DNA of 64,000 nt. Origin: Candidatus Contendibacter sp. Its GTDB lineage: Bacteria > Pseudomonadota > Gammaproteobacteria > Competibacterales > Competibacteraceae. Positions 26,461-36,083 of this stretch are shown in pieces; position 1 is the stretch's first letter; each line of letters begins with the position of its first letter. The notes beneath the pieces were generated by a model. The model had not been told where the DNA came from. It saw nothing but the letters and a program-made list of their open reading frames with translations, and did not search any database. A program made the translations under genes and the position numbers. The stretch is taken from positions 1-64,000 of the forward strand of contig JARSSO010000007.1 in the NCBI GenBank assembly GCA_029624765.1. Reading direction: 5' to 3'.

Positions 26461-26910
26461 ATGAGCGTTCAAACCAAGTCAACCGATCTCGCAGCCATCA
26501 TCAAATCCTTGAGGAGTTACCTGTTGGAAAAGGGCAACCGCATCGAGCGCGGCCCTTCCTACGAAGGTCAGGGTAAGACCCCAGCCAGTGTCGCCGAAAT
26601 CGTGCGACGGTACGAAGGGAGGGGTTATACCAGGTACATGCAGGTTGGAACTCCGCCGGTCTACGCGATGCTGGGGCGTGGCCATCAGGAAGTACACATT
26701 TTTCAGCCGCAAGACCCAAAGGTTCGCGAATGGCTGGAGGACGACCGGAAGGCGTTGAACGATCCGGCTGTCCGCGCCTACCTGCTGCAAAGCGCCGGCC
26801 TGAGCGAAAGCGATCTGCCGGCCGCTCGCAAGCCGCAAGTCTTCCGCGTCGCTGAAGTGGACGACGTGTTCGTCATCACCAACGAGGATGCTTCCCCGGA
26901 ACGGCGGTGA
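26461..26910 (+). CDS. Hypothetical protein (149 residues)
   Basis: A 149-residue soluble protein starting 'MSVQTKSTDLAAIIKSLRSYLLEKGNRIERG', with a central 'YMQVGTPPVYAMLGRGHQEVHIFQPQDPKVREWLEDDRKALNDPAVRAYLLQSAGL'. A TTGGAGGG ribosome site precedes the ATG at good distance. No domain is recognised. It is 89 bases after the coiled-coil gene and converges with the zinc-ribbon gene at 26935, with no clear terminator between them. Confidence 0.68.
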   Translation: MSVQTKSTDLAAIIKSLRSYLLEKGNRIERGPSYEGQGKTPASVAEIVRRYEGRGYTRYMQVGTPPVYAMLGRGHQEVHIFQPQDPKVREWLEDDRKALNDPAVRAYLLQSAGLSESDLPAARKPQVFRVAEVDDVFVITNEDASPERR

Positions 26911-26934
26911 ATTTTTGAGGGGCCGGACGGTGTC

Positions 26935-28107
26935 TTAGCCGTGGTAAATTCGCGCGCCTGGGGTCGGCGAGTGGTGCTGGACCGCCGCGTAACGCTGCCA
27001 CAAGGCGAAACCGCCGCCGGCCAGTAGCGCCGCCAGCAGGATGGCCAGCGCGATTTTCCACGCGCTGTAGGGCCGTTCGCCCTGCACCTCTCCCGTGCGG
27101 CCGTTGACCACGAAACGATAAATCTTGTCGCGAAAGCGGAACGCCGACATCCATACCGGTAGCAGGATATGCTTGAAGGAAACATCGCCGTAGCGGGTTT
27201 GCAAGGCATGAATGCGCTGGTGATCGCCGCCGATATCGTATTCGACGTCCCGGCGGATGATGGGGACCATCAACTCGCGAGCGCGCTCGAAGCCCTGTTC
27301 CAGTTCCACCCCGTACATTTCGCTCTGGAAACCGCTCAGGTATTCCTCCCGATACGGCGTCAGACTCGCCAAATCCCAAGGCTCCAGCCGTTCGGTCACC
27401 GCTCGCGGTAGCGAGCGGCTGGCCAGCACCAGCACGTCGTCGAAGAAACGCGCGACCGTGCCCGCCGTCGGCGTCCAGCGGGTTTTGGTGACAACGCGGA
27501 CACGTTCCACTTCCTGACCGTTTTCGATGGCGCGATAACTTTCCTGAACCTGGTAGTCGTCGCCGCGTTCTCCCTGGTAGGTCGTGGTGGTGTCGGCGTC
27601 GTAAGTCCAGTACGGCACGTACATGCCGGCCAGGCGGGCGTCGTTGCGGGCGTAATCCTTCAGCCCGCCGGGCGCGAACCACAAACCGCCGAGCCATCGG
27701 CGGAAAGCCGCGCGGGCCTGATCGCGGCCGATCTGGAAGGGCAACAACGCCTGCACCTGCAATTGGCGGTGCTGTTCGGTTTTCGCCACCACCGGCGAGC
27801 CACAGAACGGACACTGTCCGGCGTGGGTGGCCGCATCGAAGCTGTAGGACGCGCCGCAGGAATCGCAGTGGATCGCGACGTTGTCGCGAGTGGCCGCGTT
27901 CGTGGCCAACGACCGGAGCGTCTCCCGAAAATCCTGCTCCAGGATCGGCGCGGTGGAACCGGCGATCCGGTTCTCGTGGCCGCAGTGCCCGCAGCGCAGC
28001 ACGTCGGTACCCGGCGCGTATTCCAGCGAAGCGCCGCATTGCGCGCAGGGGAAGCGGCGAGGTTCGGACTTGTTGGCGGGGGAGGGCGTTTCGGGTTCGG
28101 ATTGCAT
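26935..28107 (-). CDS. Zinc-ribbon membrane-anchored protein (helicase-like annotation family)
   Basis: A 390-residue protein with two treble-clef-like zinc ribbons at the N-terminus ('CAQCG...CGHCG' near 20-40 and 'CDSCG...CPFCG' near 80-105). A beta-rich region follows ('YWTYDADTTTTYQGERGDDYQV', 'LPVWMSAFRFRDKIYRFVVNGRTGEVQG'), and one transmembrane helix lies near the C-terminus ('IALAILLAALLAGGGFALW'). Family members are often labelled primosomal-protein-like from the zinc ribbon, but no helicase motif is present. ATG 28107 has a GGAGGA site; a TTG 15 bases upstream is less likely. It is divergent from the kdp operon. Confidence 0.8.
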   Translation of the reverse strand: MQSEPETPSPANKSEPRRFPCAQCGASLEYAPGTDVLRCGHCGHENRIAGSTAPILEQDFRETLRSLATNAATRDNVAIHCDSCGASYSFDAATHAGQCPFCGSPVVAKTEQHRQLQVQALLPFQIGRDQARAAFRRWLGGLWFAPGGLKDYARNDARLAGMYVPYWTYDADTTTTYQGERGDDYQVQESYRAIENGQEVERVRVVTKTRWTPTAGTVARFFDDVLVLASRSLPRAVTERLEPWDLASLTPYREEYLSGFQSEMYGVELEQGFERARELMVPIIRRDVEYDIGGDHQRIHALQTRYGDVSFKHILLPVWMSAFRFRDKIYRFVVNGRTGEVQGERPYSAWKIALAILLAALLAGGGFALWQRYAAVQHHSPTPGARIYHG

Positions 28108-28175
28108 CGGGGGTTCCTCCAAAGCGTTTTATCGGGAGTCTAGCAGGTTCGGTTTCGCGTTCCCCGATCCTGATA

Positions 28176-28240
28176 TTTACAGCTTCTTTACGCGGCGATG
28201 TCTCGTTTTTACCCCGTTTTTTCAACCGTCGGCTTATGCT
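28176..28240 (+). promoter_or_regulatory. Candidate KdpE-type operator and kdp promoter
   Basis: TTTAC occurs at 28176-28180, 28187-28191 and 28208-28212. The spacings are 11 and 21 bases, so the copies lie on one face of the helix, as expected for an OmpR-family site. TATGCT (28235-28240) is a possible -10 box without a good -35, which fits an activator-dependent promoter. Assignment to KdpE rests on position and the T-rich repeat. Confidence 0.45.
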
Positions 28241-28274
28241 CCACCACATCGGAACCGTCGCGTGGAGGCGCCGC

Positions 28275-28367
28275 ATGGATATCTTCTATCTCGCTGCAAT
28301 ATCTCTGGTTTTTTTGATGACCGCCGGCCTGGCGGCTGGCTGCGCCAAACTGGGAGGCACACCATGA
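28275..28367 (+). CDS. Thirty-residue membrane peptide upstream of kdpF
   Basis: A short frame, [18 protein letters not shown] followed by [12 protein letters not shown], encodes one hydrophobic helix. A GTGGAGGCG ribosome site precedes its ATG and its stop overlaps the kdpF start (ATGA). Small hydrophobic frames before kdpF are seen in other proteobacterial kdp operons. It could be a leader peptide or an extra accessory subunit. Confidence 0.65.
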   Translation: MDIFYLAAISLVFLMTAGLAAGCAKLGGTP

Positions 28368-28453
28368 CCTGGCTCTACGTTCTCGGCGGCCTCGTTTCGG
28401 TCGGGTTGCTGATCTATCTCGTTGCCGCCCTGCTCGTGGCGGAGGACTTATGA
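28364..28453 (+). CDS. kdpF: KdpF small subunit
   Basis: A 29-residue single-helix peptide (core '[19 protein letters not shown]'), matching KdpF, which stabilises the KdpABC complex in the inner membrane. It overlaps the preceding peptide and the kdpA start by four bases each (ATGA), so translation of the whole block is coupled. The pattern 'YL(V/L)AALL..E' is usual for the family. Confidence 0.85.
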   Translation: MTWLYVLGGLVSVGLLIYLVAALLVAEDL

Positions 28454-30171
28454 TGACCCCGCACGCCTGGTTGTTGCTCGGGCTGTATCTGCTGGTCTTG
28501 TTCGTTCTGGTCAAGCCGCTCGGGATTTATATCGCGAACGTCGTGGAGGGGCGTTCGTGGGCGCTGCGCCTTGGAAGTCCCATCGAAGCGGTCATCTATC
28601 GCCTCGGCGGCGTCCGCAAAGAAAGCAAGATGGGGTGGTTGCAGTACGCGCTCGCTCTCTTGCTGTTCAACGCGCTGGGCGTGTTCGCCGTCTATGCCCT
28701 GCAACGACTCCAGCTCTGGCTGCCGCTCAATCCGCAACAGATGGCCAATGTCAGCCCCGATTCGGCGTTCAACACCGCCGTCAGTTTCGTCACCAACACC
28801 AACTGGCAGGGCTACGCCGGCGAAACGACGATGAGCTATCTCACGCAGATGCTCGCCCTGACGGTGCAGAATTTCCTGTCGGCGGCAACCGGCATCGTCG
28901 TCGTCATCGCCTTGATTCGCGGCTTTGCCCGCCACACCGCGCAAGACATCGGCAATGTCTGGGTCGATCTGACTCGCGTCACGCTCTACGTGTTGTTGCC
29001 GCTGTCGCTGGTGTTCGCGGTGTTTCTGATGAGTCAGGGTGTAATTCAAAACCTTGCTGCCTATCAAGACGTAACCACGCTGGAAAACGCCACGCAAACC
29101 CTGGCCATGGGGCCGGTCGCCTCGCAGGAAGCGATCAAGATGGTGGGTACGAACGGCGGCGGCTTCTTCAACGCCAATTCGGCGCATCCCTTCGAGAATC
29201 CGACGCCGCTGACCAATTTTTTTCAGATGCTGGCGATTTTTCTGATACCAGGCGCGCTGTGCCATGCCTTCGGCCGCATGGTCGGCGACATCCGCCAGGG
29301 CTGGGCCGTGCTGGCCGCGATGACGATCATTTTCGTGGTGGCGGCCGTTGCGACGATCGCTTTCGAGCAGCAGGGCAATCCGCTGTTCGCCGCCGCCGGG
29401 GTCGATCAGACCGCCAGCGCCATTCAGGCGGGCGGCAACATGGAAGGCAAGGAAACCCGCTTCGGCATCGCCGACTCGGGCCTGTTCGCCGCCATCACCA
29501 CCGCCGCCTCCTGCGGGGCGGTCATTGCCATGCACGATTCGTTCACCCCGCTCGGCGGGATGGTGCCGCTGGTCATGATGCAACTCGGCGAGGTGGTGTT
29601 CGGCGGCGTCGGCTCGGGTCTCTACGGCATGTTGGTGTTCGCCATCATGGCGGTGTTCATCGCCGGCCTGATGATCGGCCGCACGCCAGAATATCTGGGC
29701 AAGAAGATCGAAGCCTACGAGATGAAAATGACTTCCATCGCGATTCTGGTGACGCCGCTCTTGGTGCTGGGTGGAACCGCCGTCGCCGTGATGACCGCCA
29801 GCGGCCAAGCGGGCATCTTCAATCCGGGGCCGCACGGTTTTTCGGAAGTGTTGTACGCCTTCACCTCGGCTGGCAACAACAACGGCAGCGCCTTTGCTGG
29901 ACTTTCGGCCAACACGCCCTTTTACAACGTACTGCTGGCCATCGCCATGTGGTTCGGCCGCTTCGCGGTCATCGTGCCGGTGCTGGCCATGGCCGGCTCG
30001 CTGGCGGCAAAGAAGCGCCTTGCCACGACCGCCGGCACCCTGCCGACCCACGGGCCGCTGTTCGTGACCCTGCTGATCGGCACGGTTTTGTTGATCGGCC
30101 TGCTGAACTACGTTCCCGCGCTGGCGCTGGGACCGGTGGTCGAGCATTTGATGCTGTGGGCCGGTCACTGA
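28450..30171 (+). CDS. kdpA: KdpA, potassium-binding and translocating subunit
   Basis: A 573-residue inner-membrane channel-like subunit of the KdpFABC potassium pump, with about ten membrane helices. Selectivity-filter-like loops are recognisable ('[10 protein letters not shown]', '[19 protein letters not shown]', '[33 protein letters not shown]', '[20 protein letters not shown]'). Length is usual for KdpA. The ATG overlaps the kdpF stop, and a second ATG directly follows. It imports K+ at micromolar levels using ATP hydrolysed by KdpB. Confidence 0.96.
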   Translation: MMTPHAWLLLGLYLLVLFVLVKPLGIYIANVVEGRSWALRLGSPIEAVIYRLGGVRKESKMGWLQYALALLLFNALGVFAVYALQRLQLWLPLNPQQMANVSPDSAFNTAVSFVTNTNWQGYAGETTMSYLTQMLALTVQNFLSAATGIVVVIALIRGFARHTAQDIGNVWVDLTRVTLYVLLPLSLVFAVFLMSQGVIQNLAAYQDVTTLENATQTLAMGPVASQEAIKMVGTNGGGFFNANSAHPFENPTPLTNFFQMLAIFLIPGALCHAFGRMVGDIRQGWAVLAAMTIIFVVAAVATIAFEQQGNPLFAAAGVDQTASAIQAGGNMEGKETRFGIADSGLFAAITTAASCGAVIAMHDSFTPLGGMVPLVMMQLGEVVFGGVGSGLYGMLVFAIMAVFIAGLMIGRTPEYLGKKIEAYEMKMTSIAILVTPLLVLGGTAVAVMTASGQAGIFNPGPHGFSEVLYAFTSAGNNNGSAFAGLSANTPFYNVLLAIAMWFGRFAVIVPVLAMAGSLAAKKRLATTAGTLPTHGPLFVTLLIGTVLLIGLLNYVPALALGPVVEHLMLWAGH

Positions 30172-30181
30172 AATCATTGAC

Positions 30182-30218
30182 TTCCTTTCCCTTCGGGAGA
30201 GGGTTGGGGTGAGGGAAA
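30182..30218. repeat. Palindromic repeat copy supplying the kdpB ribosome site
   Basis: CCCTTCGGGAGAGGG followed by TTGGGGTGAGGG belongs to the same family as the copies at 31411 and 43598. It fills the kdpA-kdpB gap. Its 3' end GAGGGA lies about eight bases before the kdpB ATG and is the only plausible ribosome site. Confidence 0.75.
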
Positions 30219-30224
30219 ACAAGC

Positions 30225-32333
30225 ATGTCTCGTAAAACGTTGACCTTGTTGGATCCGACTTTGGTGAAGCCGGCCATCGTCGATTCCTTTAAGAAGCTGG
30301 ACCCCCGGCTGCAATGGCGCAACCCGGTGATGTTCGTAGTTTACGTCGGCAGCATCTTGACCACGGTGCTGTGGGCGCAGGCGCTCGGTGGCCACGGCGA
30401 GGCGCCTGCCGGCTTCATTCTCGCCGTCGCCCTGTGGCTGTGGTTCACGGTGCTGTTCGCCAATTTCGCCGAGGCGCTGGCCGAAGGTCGCAGCAAGGCT
30501 CAGGCGGCGTCGCTGCGCGGCGCCAAGAAAACCGTCGTGGCCAAGAAACTGCGGGAACCCCGTTACGGAGCTCCGATGGATTTGCTGCCCGGTACCGAGT
30601 TGCGGCGCGGCGACGTGGTGCTGGTGGAAGCCGGTGACATGATCCCCGCCGATGGCGAGGTGATCGAGGGCGTCGCTTCGGTCAACGAAAGCGCCATCAC
30701 CGGCGAGTCCGCTCCGGTGATTCGCGAGTCCGGCGGCGATTTCAGCGCCGTCACCGGCGGTACCACCGTGCTGTCCGACTGGCTCGTGGTCCGCGTGTCG
30801 GTCAATCCCGGCGAGGCGTTCATCGACCGCATGATCGCGATGGTGGAGGGCGCCAAGCGCCAGAAGACCCCCAACGAAATCGCGCTCACCATCCTGCTGG
30901 TGGCGCTGACGATCATCTTTCTCGGCGTGACGGTGACCCTGTTGCCGTACTCGCTGTTCGGCGTGGAGGTGGCGAAAACCGGTTCGCCGGTGACGATCAC
31001 CGTGCTGGTCGCCCTGCTGGTCTGCCTGATTCCGACCACGATTGCCGGATTGCTGTCGGCCATCGGCGTGGCCGGCATGAGCCGGATGATGCAGGCCAAC
31101 GTGATCGCCACCTCGGGCCGGGCGGTGGAAGCGGCGGGCGACGTGGACGTGCTGCTGCTCGACAAGACCGGTACCATCACCCTCGGCAACCGGCAAGCGG
31201 CGGCGTTTCTGCCCGCCGCTGGCGTGACCGAGCGCGCTCTGGCCGATGCCGCCCAGCTCGCATCCCTGGCCGACGAAACGCCGGAAGGGCGCAGCATCGT
31301 CGTGCTCGCCAAGCAACGCTTCAATCTGCGCGAGCGCGACATCCACGGTCTTGGCGCCACCTTCGTGCATTTCTCGGCCCAGACCCGGATGAGCGGCGTG
31401 GATTTGCCACACTCCCCTCGCCCTTTGGGAGAGGGGCCGGGGGTAAGAGCGGTGCGGCAGATCCGCAAGGGTTCGGCGGACGCGATTCGCCAGCACGTCG
31501 AAGCGCTCGGTGGCGGGTTCCCAAGTCCGGTGACCCACACCGTGAACGAGGTGGCCAGTCGGGGCAGCACGCCGCTGGTGGTCGCCGACGGCGCGAAGGT
31601 GCTCGGCGTCATCGAACTCAAGGACATCGTCAAGGGCGGCATCAAGGAGCGCTTCGCCGAACTGCGCCGCATGGGCATCAAGACGGTGATGATCACCGGC
31701 GACAACCGGCTGACCGCCGCCGCCATCGCCGCTGAAGCGGGGGTGGACGATTTCCTGGCCGAAGCCACGCCGGAGGCGAAACTCGCTCTGATCCGCCAGC
31801 ATCAAGCCGAGGGCCGGCTGGTGGCGATGACCGGCGATGGCACCAACGACGCGCCCGCGCTGGCGCAGGCCGACGTGGCGGTCGCCATGAACACCGGTAC
31901 CCAGGCGGCCAAGGAAGCCGGCAACATGGTGGATCTGGATTCCAATCCGACCAAGTTGATCGAGATCGTCGAGACCGGCAAGCAGATGCTGATGACGCGC
32001 GGCTCGCTCACGACCTTCAGCGTCGCCAACGATATCGCCAAATTTTTCGCCATCATCCCGGCCGCTTTCGTCACCACCTATCCGCAACTGGCGGCGCTCA
32101 ACGTCATGGACCTGGCCAGCCCGGCCTCGGCGATCCTGTCGGCGGTGATTTTCAACGCCCTGATCATCATCTTCCTCATCCCGCTGGCGCTGAAGGGCGT
32201 CAGATACCGGCCGCTCGGCGCGGCGGTGCTGCTGCGGCGCAATCTGTTGATCTATGGCTTGGGCGGCGTGATTGTCCCGTTCGTTGGCATCAAGCTGATC
32301 GATCTGCTGATTTCGCTCGCGGGTTGGGCATAA
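30225..32333 (+). CDS. kdpB: KdpB, P-type ATPase subunit with an inserted repeat
   Basis: A 702-residue P-type ATPase, longer than the roughly 680 usual for KdpB. The phosphorylation site is D313 in 'DKTGT', and 'TGES', '[10 protein letters not shown]' and '[14 protein letters not shown]' are intact. In the nucleotide-binding domain, 'TRMSG' is followed by about 13 extra residues (around 396-410, '[16 protein letters not shown]') before 'IRKGS'. These are encoded by a palindromic repeat at 31411-31449. The frame is kept and all catalytic motifs remain, so the pump is probably active. Confidence 0.96.
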   Translation: MSRKTLTLLDPTLVKPAIVDSFKKLDPRLQWRNPVMFVVYVGSILTTVLWAQALGGHGEAPAGFILAVALWLWFTVLFANFAEALAEGRSKAQAASLRGAKKTVVAKKLREPRYGAPMDLLPGTELRRGDVVLVEAGDMIPADGEVIEGVASVNESAITGESAPVIRESGGDFSAVTGGTTVLSDWLVVRVSVNPGEAFIDRMIAMVEGAKRQKTPNEIALTILLVALTIIFLGVTVTLLPYSLFGVEVAKTGSPVTITVLVALLVCLIPTTIAGLLSAIGVAGMSRMMQANVIATSGRAVEAAGDVDVLLLDKTGTITLGNRQAAAFLPAAGVTERALADAAQLASLADETPEGRSIVVLAKQRFNLRERDIHGLGATFVHFSAQTRMSGVDLPHSPRPLGEGPGVRAVRQIRKGSADAIRQHVEALGGGFPSPVTHTVNEVASRGSTPLVVADGAKVLGVIELKDIVKGGIKERFAELRRMGIKTVMITGDNRLTAAAIAAEAGVDDFLAEATPEAKLALIRQHQAEGRLVAMTGDGTNDAPALAQADVAVAMNTGTQAAKEAGNMVDLDSNPTKLIEIVETGKQMLMTRGSLTTFSVANDIAKFFAIIPAAFVTTYPQLAALNVMDLASPASAILSAVIFNALIIIFLIPLALKGVRYRPLGAAVLLRRNLLIYGLGGVIVPFVGIKLIDLLISLAGWA
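31411..31449. repeat. Palindromic repeat inserted in frame within kdpB
   Basis: CCCCTC (31414-31419) pairs with GAGGGG (31431-31436), and inside it CCC-TTT-GGG forms the loop stem. The tail GGCCGGGGGTAAGAG matches the repeat tail GGCCGTGGGTGAGGG at 43621. It adds about 13 residues to KdpB relative to the usual 'RMSG...IRKGS' spacing. Confidence 0.82.
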
Positions 32334-32355
32334 GAGCTCGCAGGAGAAACGCACC

Positions 32356-32943
32356 ATGAAAACGCTCATTCGTCCCGCCGTGACACTCTTCATCCTGCTG
32401 TCCATCGTCACCGGCCTGATCTATCCGCTGCTGGTGACGGGAATCGGGCAAGCCCTGTTCCCGAAACAAGCCGCCGGCAGTTTGATCGAGCGCGACGGCA
32501 AGCCGGTCGGCTCACGGCTGATCGGCCAGAATTTCACCGACCCGAAATACTTCTGGGGCCGACCGTCGGCCACCAGTCCCTACCCCAACAACGCGGCGGC
32601 TTCCAGCGGCTCCAATCTCGGTCCGCTCAACCCCGCCCTGAAGGAAGCGGTAGAATCCCGCGTCAAGACGCTGCGTGAAGCCGATCCGGGTAACACCGCG
32701 CCGGTGCCGGTGGATTTAGTCACCGCGTCCGCCAGCGGACTCGATCCCCACATCGGTCCGGCCGCCGCCGAATATCAAGTGGCGCGGGTCGCGCGGGCGC
32801 GCGGCCTGGCGCCCGAAATCGTGCGAAACTTGGCCACGCAACAGACCGAGGATCGCCAGTGGGGAGTTTTCGGCGAACCGCGCGTCAACGTGCTTGAACT
32901 CAATCTCGCCCTCGACCAGTTACCAGCCGAACAAAAACCATGA
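32356..32943 (+). CDS. kdpC: KdpC, accessory subunit
   Basis: A 195-residue protein with one N-terminal membrane helix ('[24 protein letters not shown]') and a periplasmic domain. It has KdpC signatures such as 'GSRLIGQNF' and '[26 protein letters not shown]', and ends near '[20 protein letters not shown]'. KdpC helps ATP binding by KdpB and links KdpA and KdpB. A GGAG ribosome site is present. The stop overlaps the next gene by four bases (ATGA), tying a CorA-like gene to the operon. Confidence 0.95.
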   Translation: MKTLIRPAVTLFILLSIVTGLIYPLLVTGIGQALFPKQAAGSLIERDGKPVGSRLIGQNFTDPKYFWGRPSATSPYPNNAAASSGSNLGPLNPALKEAVESRVKTLREADPGNTAPVPVDLVTASASGLDPHIGPAAAEYQVARVARARGLAPEIVRNLATQQTEDRQWGVFGEPRVNVLELNLALDQLPAEQKP

Positions 32944-34649
32944 ACGCGCTGATCGAACCTGCCCAGGGAGTAGCCACTGGCGGCGCCAGCAGTCCGGCTT
33001 CGCCGGTATTGCCGCTAGTCCGGCATTTTCGCCAAATCCTGCTGTGGCCGTTGCGGGTAATCCCGGGCCAGGCGGAAGGGATGCACACCTCGAAATATTG
33101 GGAACTGCTGGAGACATTGGGGGAAAGCTGTCCCTGGTGGGAAGCCATAGACGAATTCGGCGACCCCAAGAATTTTCGCGAGCGGCATTACAAGGAATTC
33201 ATCACCTTTCTGCCTTACGTACAGCGTTTCCTGTATGGCGAAAGCGCGGGCCGCGAAGGACAGATCGGCTACGGCAAATCCCCGATTCGGGTATTCCGCC
33301 GCCGCGATGTCGCCCAGATGCGGGTGATTCTCGACCCGTCAACGCCGCCATTGCTGTTCCAGATCGCCCATGTCGATCTCTATTTCTTTCACGATATCGA
33401 CATCCTGATTCTGGCAGTGGAATTTTTCGCCAACGATCTGCCGCTGTTGCTGGTCGAGGACGTGCTGTTCAAGGTCGGCCGGGCCTATCCGGCGTTCTGG
33501 GAGCTCAGTGGCCAGGGCGGTCAATGTCCGTACCGGGTGGAGTGGCTGTCGGCGGTGGGCGAGACGTTGGCGGTATCCGATTACGAGAACCGCGACAAAT
33601 ATCTTCAGTTCACCCGCCAGCACCGTTCCCCCAACGTCTCCGCCCATTGGGAGTATCTATTGCGACCGATGGCTCTGTACCATTCCGACCACGAGGGCGT
33701 AATCCGCTATCGGCAGATCGAATACCATCGCATGCCGCTGCTGGCCTATCTCAGCTTTAGCGATCCACAAGCCCTGACGCGCGGCGACTTCGCCCGGCTG
33801 GCGCTGATCACCAAGGCGGGACCGTCCGACACCCTGCCGTACTCCGCCAAGGAACTGATCCATTTCGAGGAGCACTACTGTTACGACAAGTTCTGGGATC
33901 CGGACAACCCGGCGTTGTCCAGTCGCTACCTGTGCTGTGGCCATGCCTTCGTGGTCGTCGGCAAGTCCAGCCACCCCTTTTTCGTCGATTCCGAAACCGG
34001 CCTTCTGGGCCAGTTCCGCCATCAATATTTCATCGTCAACCTGATCGCGCACTTCCAGAAAGCCGCCCTGATGCTGTTTTCAGAATGGTTGGTGGTGGCG
34101 ATCAGTCAACTCGATGTCCACGACCTCGACTCGGTTAGAACCTTCAAGCGGGAAATTCGCCGAATCATGGCTACGTTCCTGCGCTTCACCGAACGCTACT
34201 GGTTTCACGAAGTCTCCGACCAGGCGCAGATTCGCGATCTGTTCCGGCTGCTGACCGGTCATCTCAACACCGACCGGATTTATCAGGATGTCAGCGTATC
34301 GGTCAAGGAAATGAATCATTTCTTGGACAGTGACAGTCAGCGGCGGCAGGCGAACACCGTGACGCGCCTGACGGTGGTGACCACGCTGGGGCTGGTCGCG
34401 ACCGTCGCGACCGGTTTTCTGGGGATGAACCTCTTCGACGAAACCGATCAACCCGGCTGGGTCAAGCTCCTGATTTTTTGCATCGTGCTCGTTCCCAGCT
34501 CTCTCCTGGTCAACTATGCGGTCGCCAATTCCAAGGTCCTCTCGGATTTCATGGAAGCCCTGGCGGACAAGAAACTGACCTGGTGGGACCGGACCCGGAT
34601 ACTGCTCAGAATTTGGCGGAAATCTCCTGAAAAAGCGTCCAAACCGTGA
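32940..34649 (+). CDS. CorA-like membrane protein coupled to kdpC
   Basis: A 569-residue protein. Most of it is a large cytoplasmic region of unrecognised type ('[47 protein letters not shown]', '[20 protein letters not shown]'). The last about 100 residues carry two membrane helices with 'GMN' at 495-497 ('FLGMNLFD'), the CorA selectivity signature. CorA proteins move Mg2+, Co2+ or other divalent cations; the N-terminal domain is larger than usual. The ATG overlaps the kdpC stop, so it is translated with the K+ pump. A role in K+/Mg2+ balance is inferred. Confidence 0.78.
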   Translation: MNALIEPAQGVATGGASSPASPVLPLVRHFRQILLWPLRVIPGQAEGMHTSKYWELLETLGESCPWWEAIDEFGDPKNFRERHYKEFITFLPYVQRFLYGESAGREGQIGYGKSPIRVFRRRDVAQMRVILDPSTPPLLFQIAHVDLYFFHDIDILILAVEFFANDLPLLLVEDVLFKVGRAYPAFWELSGQGGQCPYRVEWLSAVGETLAVSDYENRDKYLQFTRQHRSPNVSAHWEYLLRPMALYHSDHEGVIRYRQIEYHRMPLLAYLSFSDPQALTRGDFARLALITKAGPSDTLPYSAKELIHFEEHYCYDKFWDPDNPALSSRYLCCGHAFVVVGKSSHPFFVDSETGLLGQFRHQYFIVNLIAHFQKAALMLFSEWLVVAISQLDVHDLDSVRTFKREIRRIMATFLRFTERYWFHEVSDQAQIRDLFRLLTGHLNTDRIYQDVSVSVKEMNHFLDSDSQRRQANTVTRLTVVTTLGLVATVATGFLGMNLFDETDQPGWVKLLIFCIVLVPSSLLVNYAVANSKVLSDFMEALADKKLTWWDRTRILLRIWRKSPEKASKP

Positions 34650-34697
34650 ACGGCAAATCCGAAGACAACCGCCTGGACCCTGACCAGTGACCCGCCC

Positions 34698-35309
34698 TCA
34701 GCGCAGCACGGCGAAATCGGCGCGGCAGCCCTGATTGACCCAAATACCGTTCCGGTCGTAGCCCCAACTGGAATTGAAGCGACAGGCCGAGCGGGACAGT
34801 TGGCGCTGGATCTCGACCCGACCACGACCGATCCGGGCCGCGCAATATTGATCGTCGTTGTCGCGAGACTCGCAACGGACCACCTGCTCGGGCGCGTAGC
34901 CGTAATCGTGGTTGGGGGGCGGTTCGTAGCGGTACTCGTTCTCGTCATTATGGCGATTGGCCAGCGCCACCGCGCCGAGAACGCCCAGCGCCACCACGGC
35001 GGCGGCGGCGGCGTGCTTGTTGTTATGATCGTTGGATTCGCTGTATGCCTCGCCGGTCTCGAACCGGGCGCGGCAGCCGTTGCTGACCCAAACGCCGCGC
35101 CGGTCGTAGCCCCAGCTATCGCCCTGATAGCAGCCGTGCTTGCTGTACTGCGTCACCAGCCGCACCCCACCTCGGGTGTCGGCGGGGCAGTGATTGGTCT
35201 GCCCGCCTTGGGATTCGCAGACGATGGTCTCCGCCCGAACCGGCGCGGCATTCAGGCCGGCGGCCAGGGCGGCGGCCGCTACGAGGGGAGAAAGAACCAA
35301 TTTGCGCAT
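34698..35309 (-). CDS. DUF3011-domain exported protein
   Basis: A 203-residue protein with a signal peptide ('LVLSPLVAAAALAAGLNAAPVRA'). It has two similar cysteine-rich DUF3011 units: 'IVCESQGGQTNHCPADTRGGVRLVTQYSKHGCYQGDSWGYDRRGVWVSNGCRARF' and 'VRCESRDNDDQYCAARIGRGRVEIQRQLSRSACRFNSSWGYDRNGIWVNQGCRADF'. A short hydrophobic helix and a His/Asn-rich linker separate them. The four cysteines of each unit could form two disulfides. Function is unknown; the family is secreted or periplasmic. It lies in a run of small envelope proteins on the minus strand. Confidence 0.85.
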   Translation of the reverse strand: MRKLVLSPLVAAAALAAGLNAAPVRAETIVCESQGGQTNHCPADTRGGVRLVTQYSKHGCYQGDSWGYDRRGVWVSNGCRARFETGEAYSESNDHNNKHAAAAAVVALGVLGAVALANRHNDENEYRYEPPPNHDYGYAPEQVVRCESRDNDDQYCAARIGRGRVEIQRQLSRSACRFNSSWGYDRNGIWVNQGCRADFAVLR

Positions 35310-35339
35310 GATGCCGATCTCCTTTGCCAGGGTATGTGC

Positions 35340-35729
35340 TTACTTGCCGGACTTGGGGGGAGCACTGGCCCATTCGTCGGGGTCCAGCGCGCCGTTGCCG
35401 TCGCTGTCGGCCTTCTTGAAGGCTTTTTCGATCTGGGCGTTGTACGCCTCGATGGTCACCGTGCCGCCCTTGACCGACTGGCCGCTTTTGTCCTTGGCGG
35501 GCGGAGTTTCGTCCGGGGTCAGCCGCCCGTCGCCGTTGTGATCCATGGCATGAAAGACGTGCAGCATCCGGTTGCGGTATTCCTCCCAGGACACCTTGCC
35601 GTCGCCATCCACATCGACGCTGTCGAAGGACTTCTGGGTCGTTGTGTCCGGGGTGGCCCGGACGGCGGTCGCCGCGCCCAGACCGAGAACCACGGCCAGC
35701 GCCGTGGCGATGCCACGCAGGTTTCGCAT
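35340..35729 (-). CDS. EF-hand calcium-binding exported protein
   Basis: A 129-residue protein with a signal peptide ('IATALAVVLGLGAATAVRA'). It has at least three EF-hand loops: 'DVDGDGKVSWEEY', 'DHNGDGRLTPDE' and 'DSDGNGALDPDEW'. Each has Asp at positions 1, 3 and 5 or close equivalents and a Glu at 12, so calcium binding is likely. It is periplasmic. A GGAGG ribosome site is seen. It precedes the DUF3011 gene with 30 bases between them, so the two are probably cotranscribed. Target protein unknown. Confidence 0.88.
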   Translation of the reverse strand: MRNLRGIATALAVVLGLGAATAVRATPDTTTQKSFDSVDVDGDGKVSWEEYRNRMLHVFHAMDHNGDGRLTPDETPPAKDKSGQSVKGGTVTIEAYNAQIEKAFKKADSDGNGALDPDEWASAPPKSGK

Positions 35730-35819
35730 TGCAAACCTCCAGGAATAAGGGGGGATGTTGATTTGGCCGCCGGGCGGAGCGCCGGCAACCCGGCTTAAAC
35801 ACGAGACCCGAACGCGGCT

Positions 35820-36050
35820 TCAGCCTTTGCCGGTCACCTTGTCCTTAAGGTCCGCCGCGACCGAGCCAACCCGCTCGATCACATTGCCGACCGCTTCGGC
35901 CACATCGGCTTTGAGGTCCGCCGCTTTCTCCCGCACGGTGGCGCTGGCCTGCTCGATCTGACCTTCGGCTTCCAGTTGCCTGTCGCCGGTGACTTTACCC
36001 ACCGCTTCCTTGATCTTGCCTTTGGCCTTGTCAATCCTTGGATCACTCAT
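35820..36050 (-). CDS. CsbD-family stress protein
   Basis: A 76-residue hydrophilic helical protein with the CsbD pattern 'IDKAKGKIKEAVGKVTGDRQLEAEGQIEQASATVREKAADLKADV'. CsbD proteins build up under general stress, but their molecular function is not known. Start 36050 ('MSDPRIDKAKG') has a GGAG site; the frame is open six codons further upstream. It is 34 bases from the GlsB/YeaQ gene on the same strand, a common pairing. Confidence 0.9.
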   Translation of the reverse strand: MSDPRIDKAKGKIKEAVGKVTGDRQLEAEGQIEQASATVREKAADLKADVAEAVGNVIERVGSVAADLKDKVTGKG

Positions 36051-36083
36051 GGTCGATACTCCACTCATTAACTGAATAAAAAG

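Noticed and set aside
26935-28107. Primosomal helicase PriA-like enzyme
   Set aside because: Only the zinc ribbons are present; no Walker or helicase motifs and a C-terminal membrane helix instead.
28414-30222. 602-codon minus-strand frame opposite kdpA
   Set aside because: Low-complexity His/Gln/Arg shadow of kdpA; kdpA motifs are decisive.
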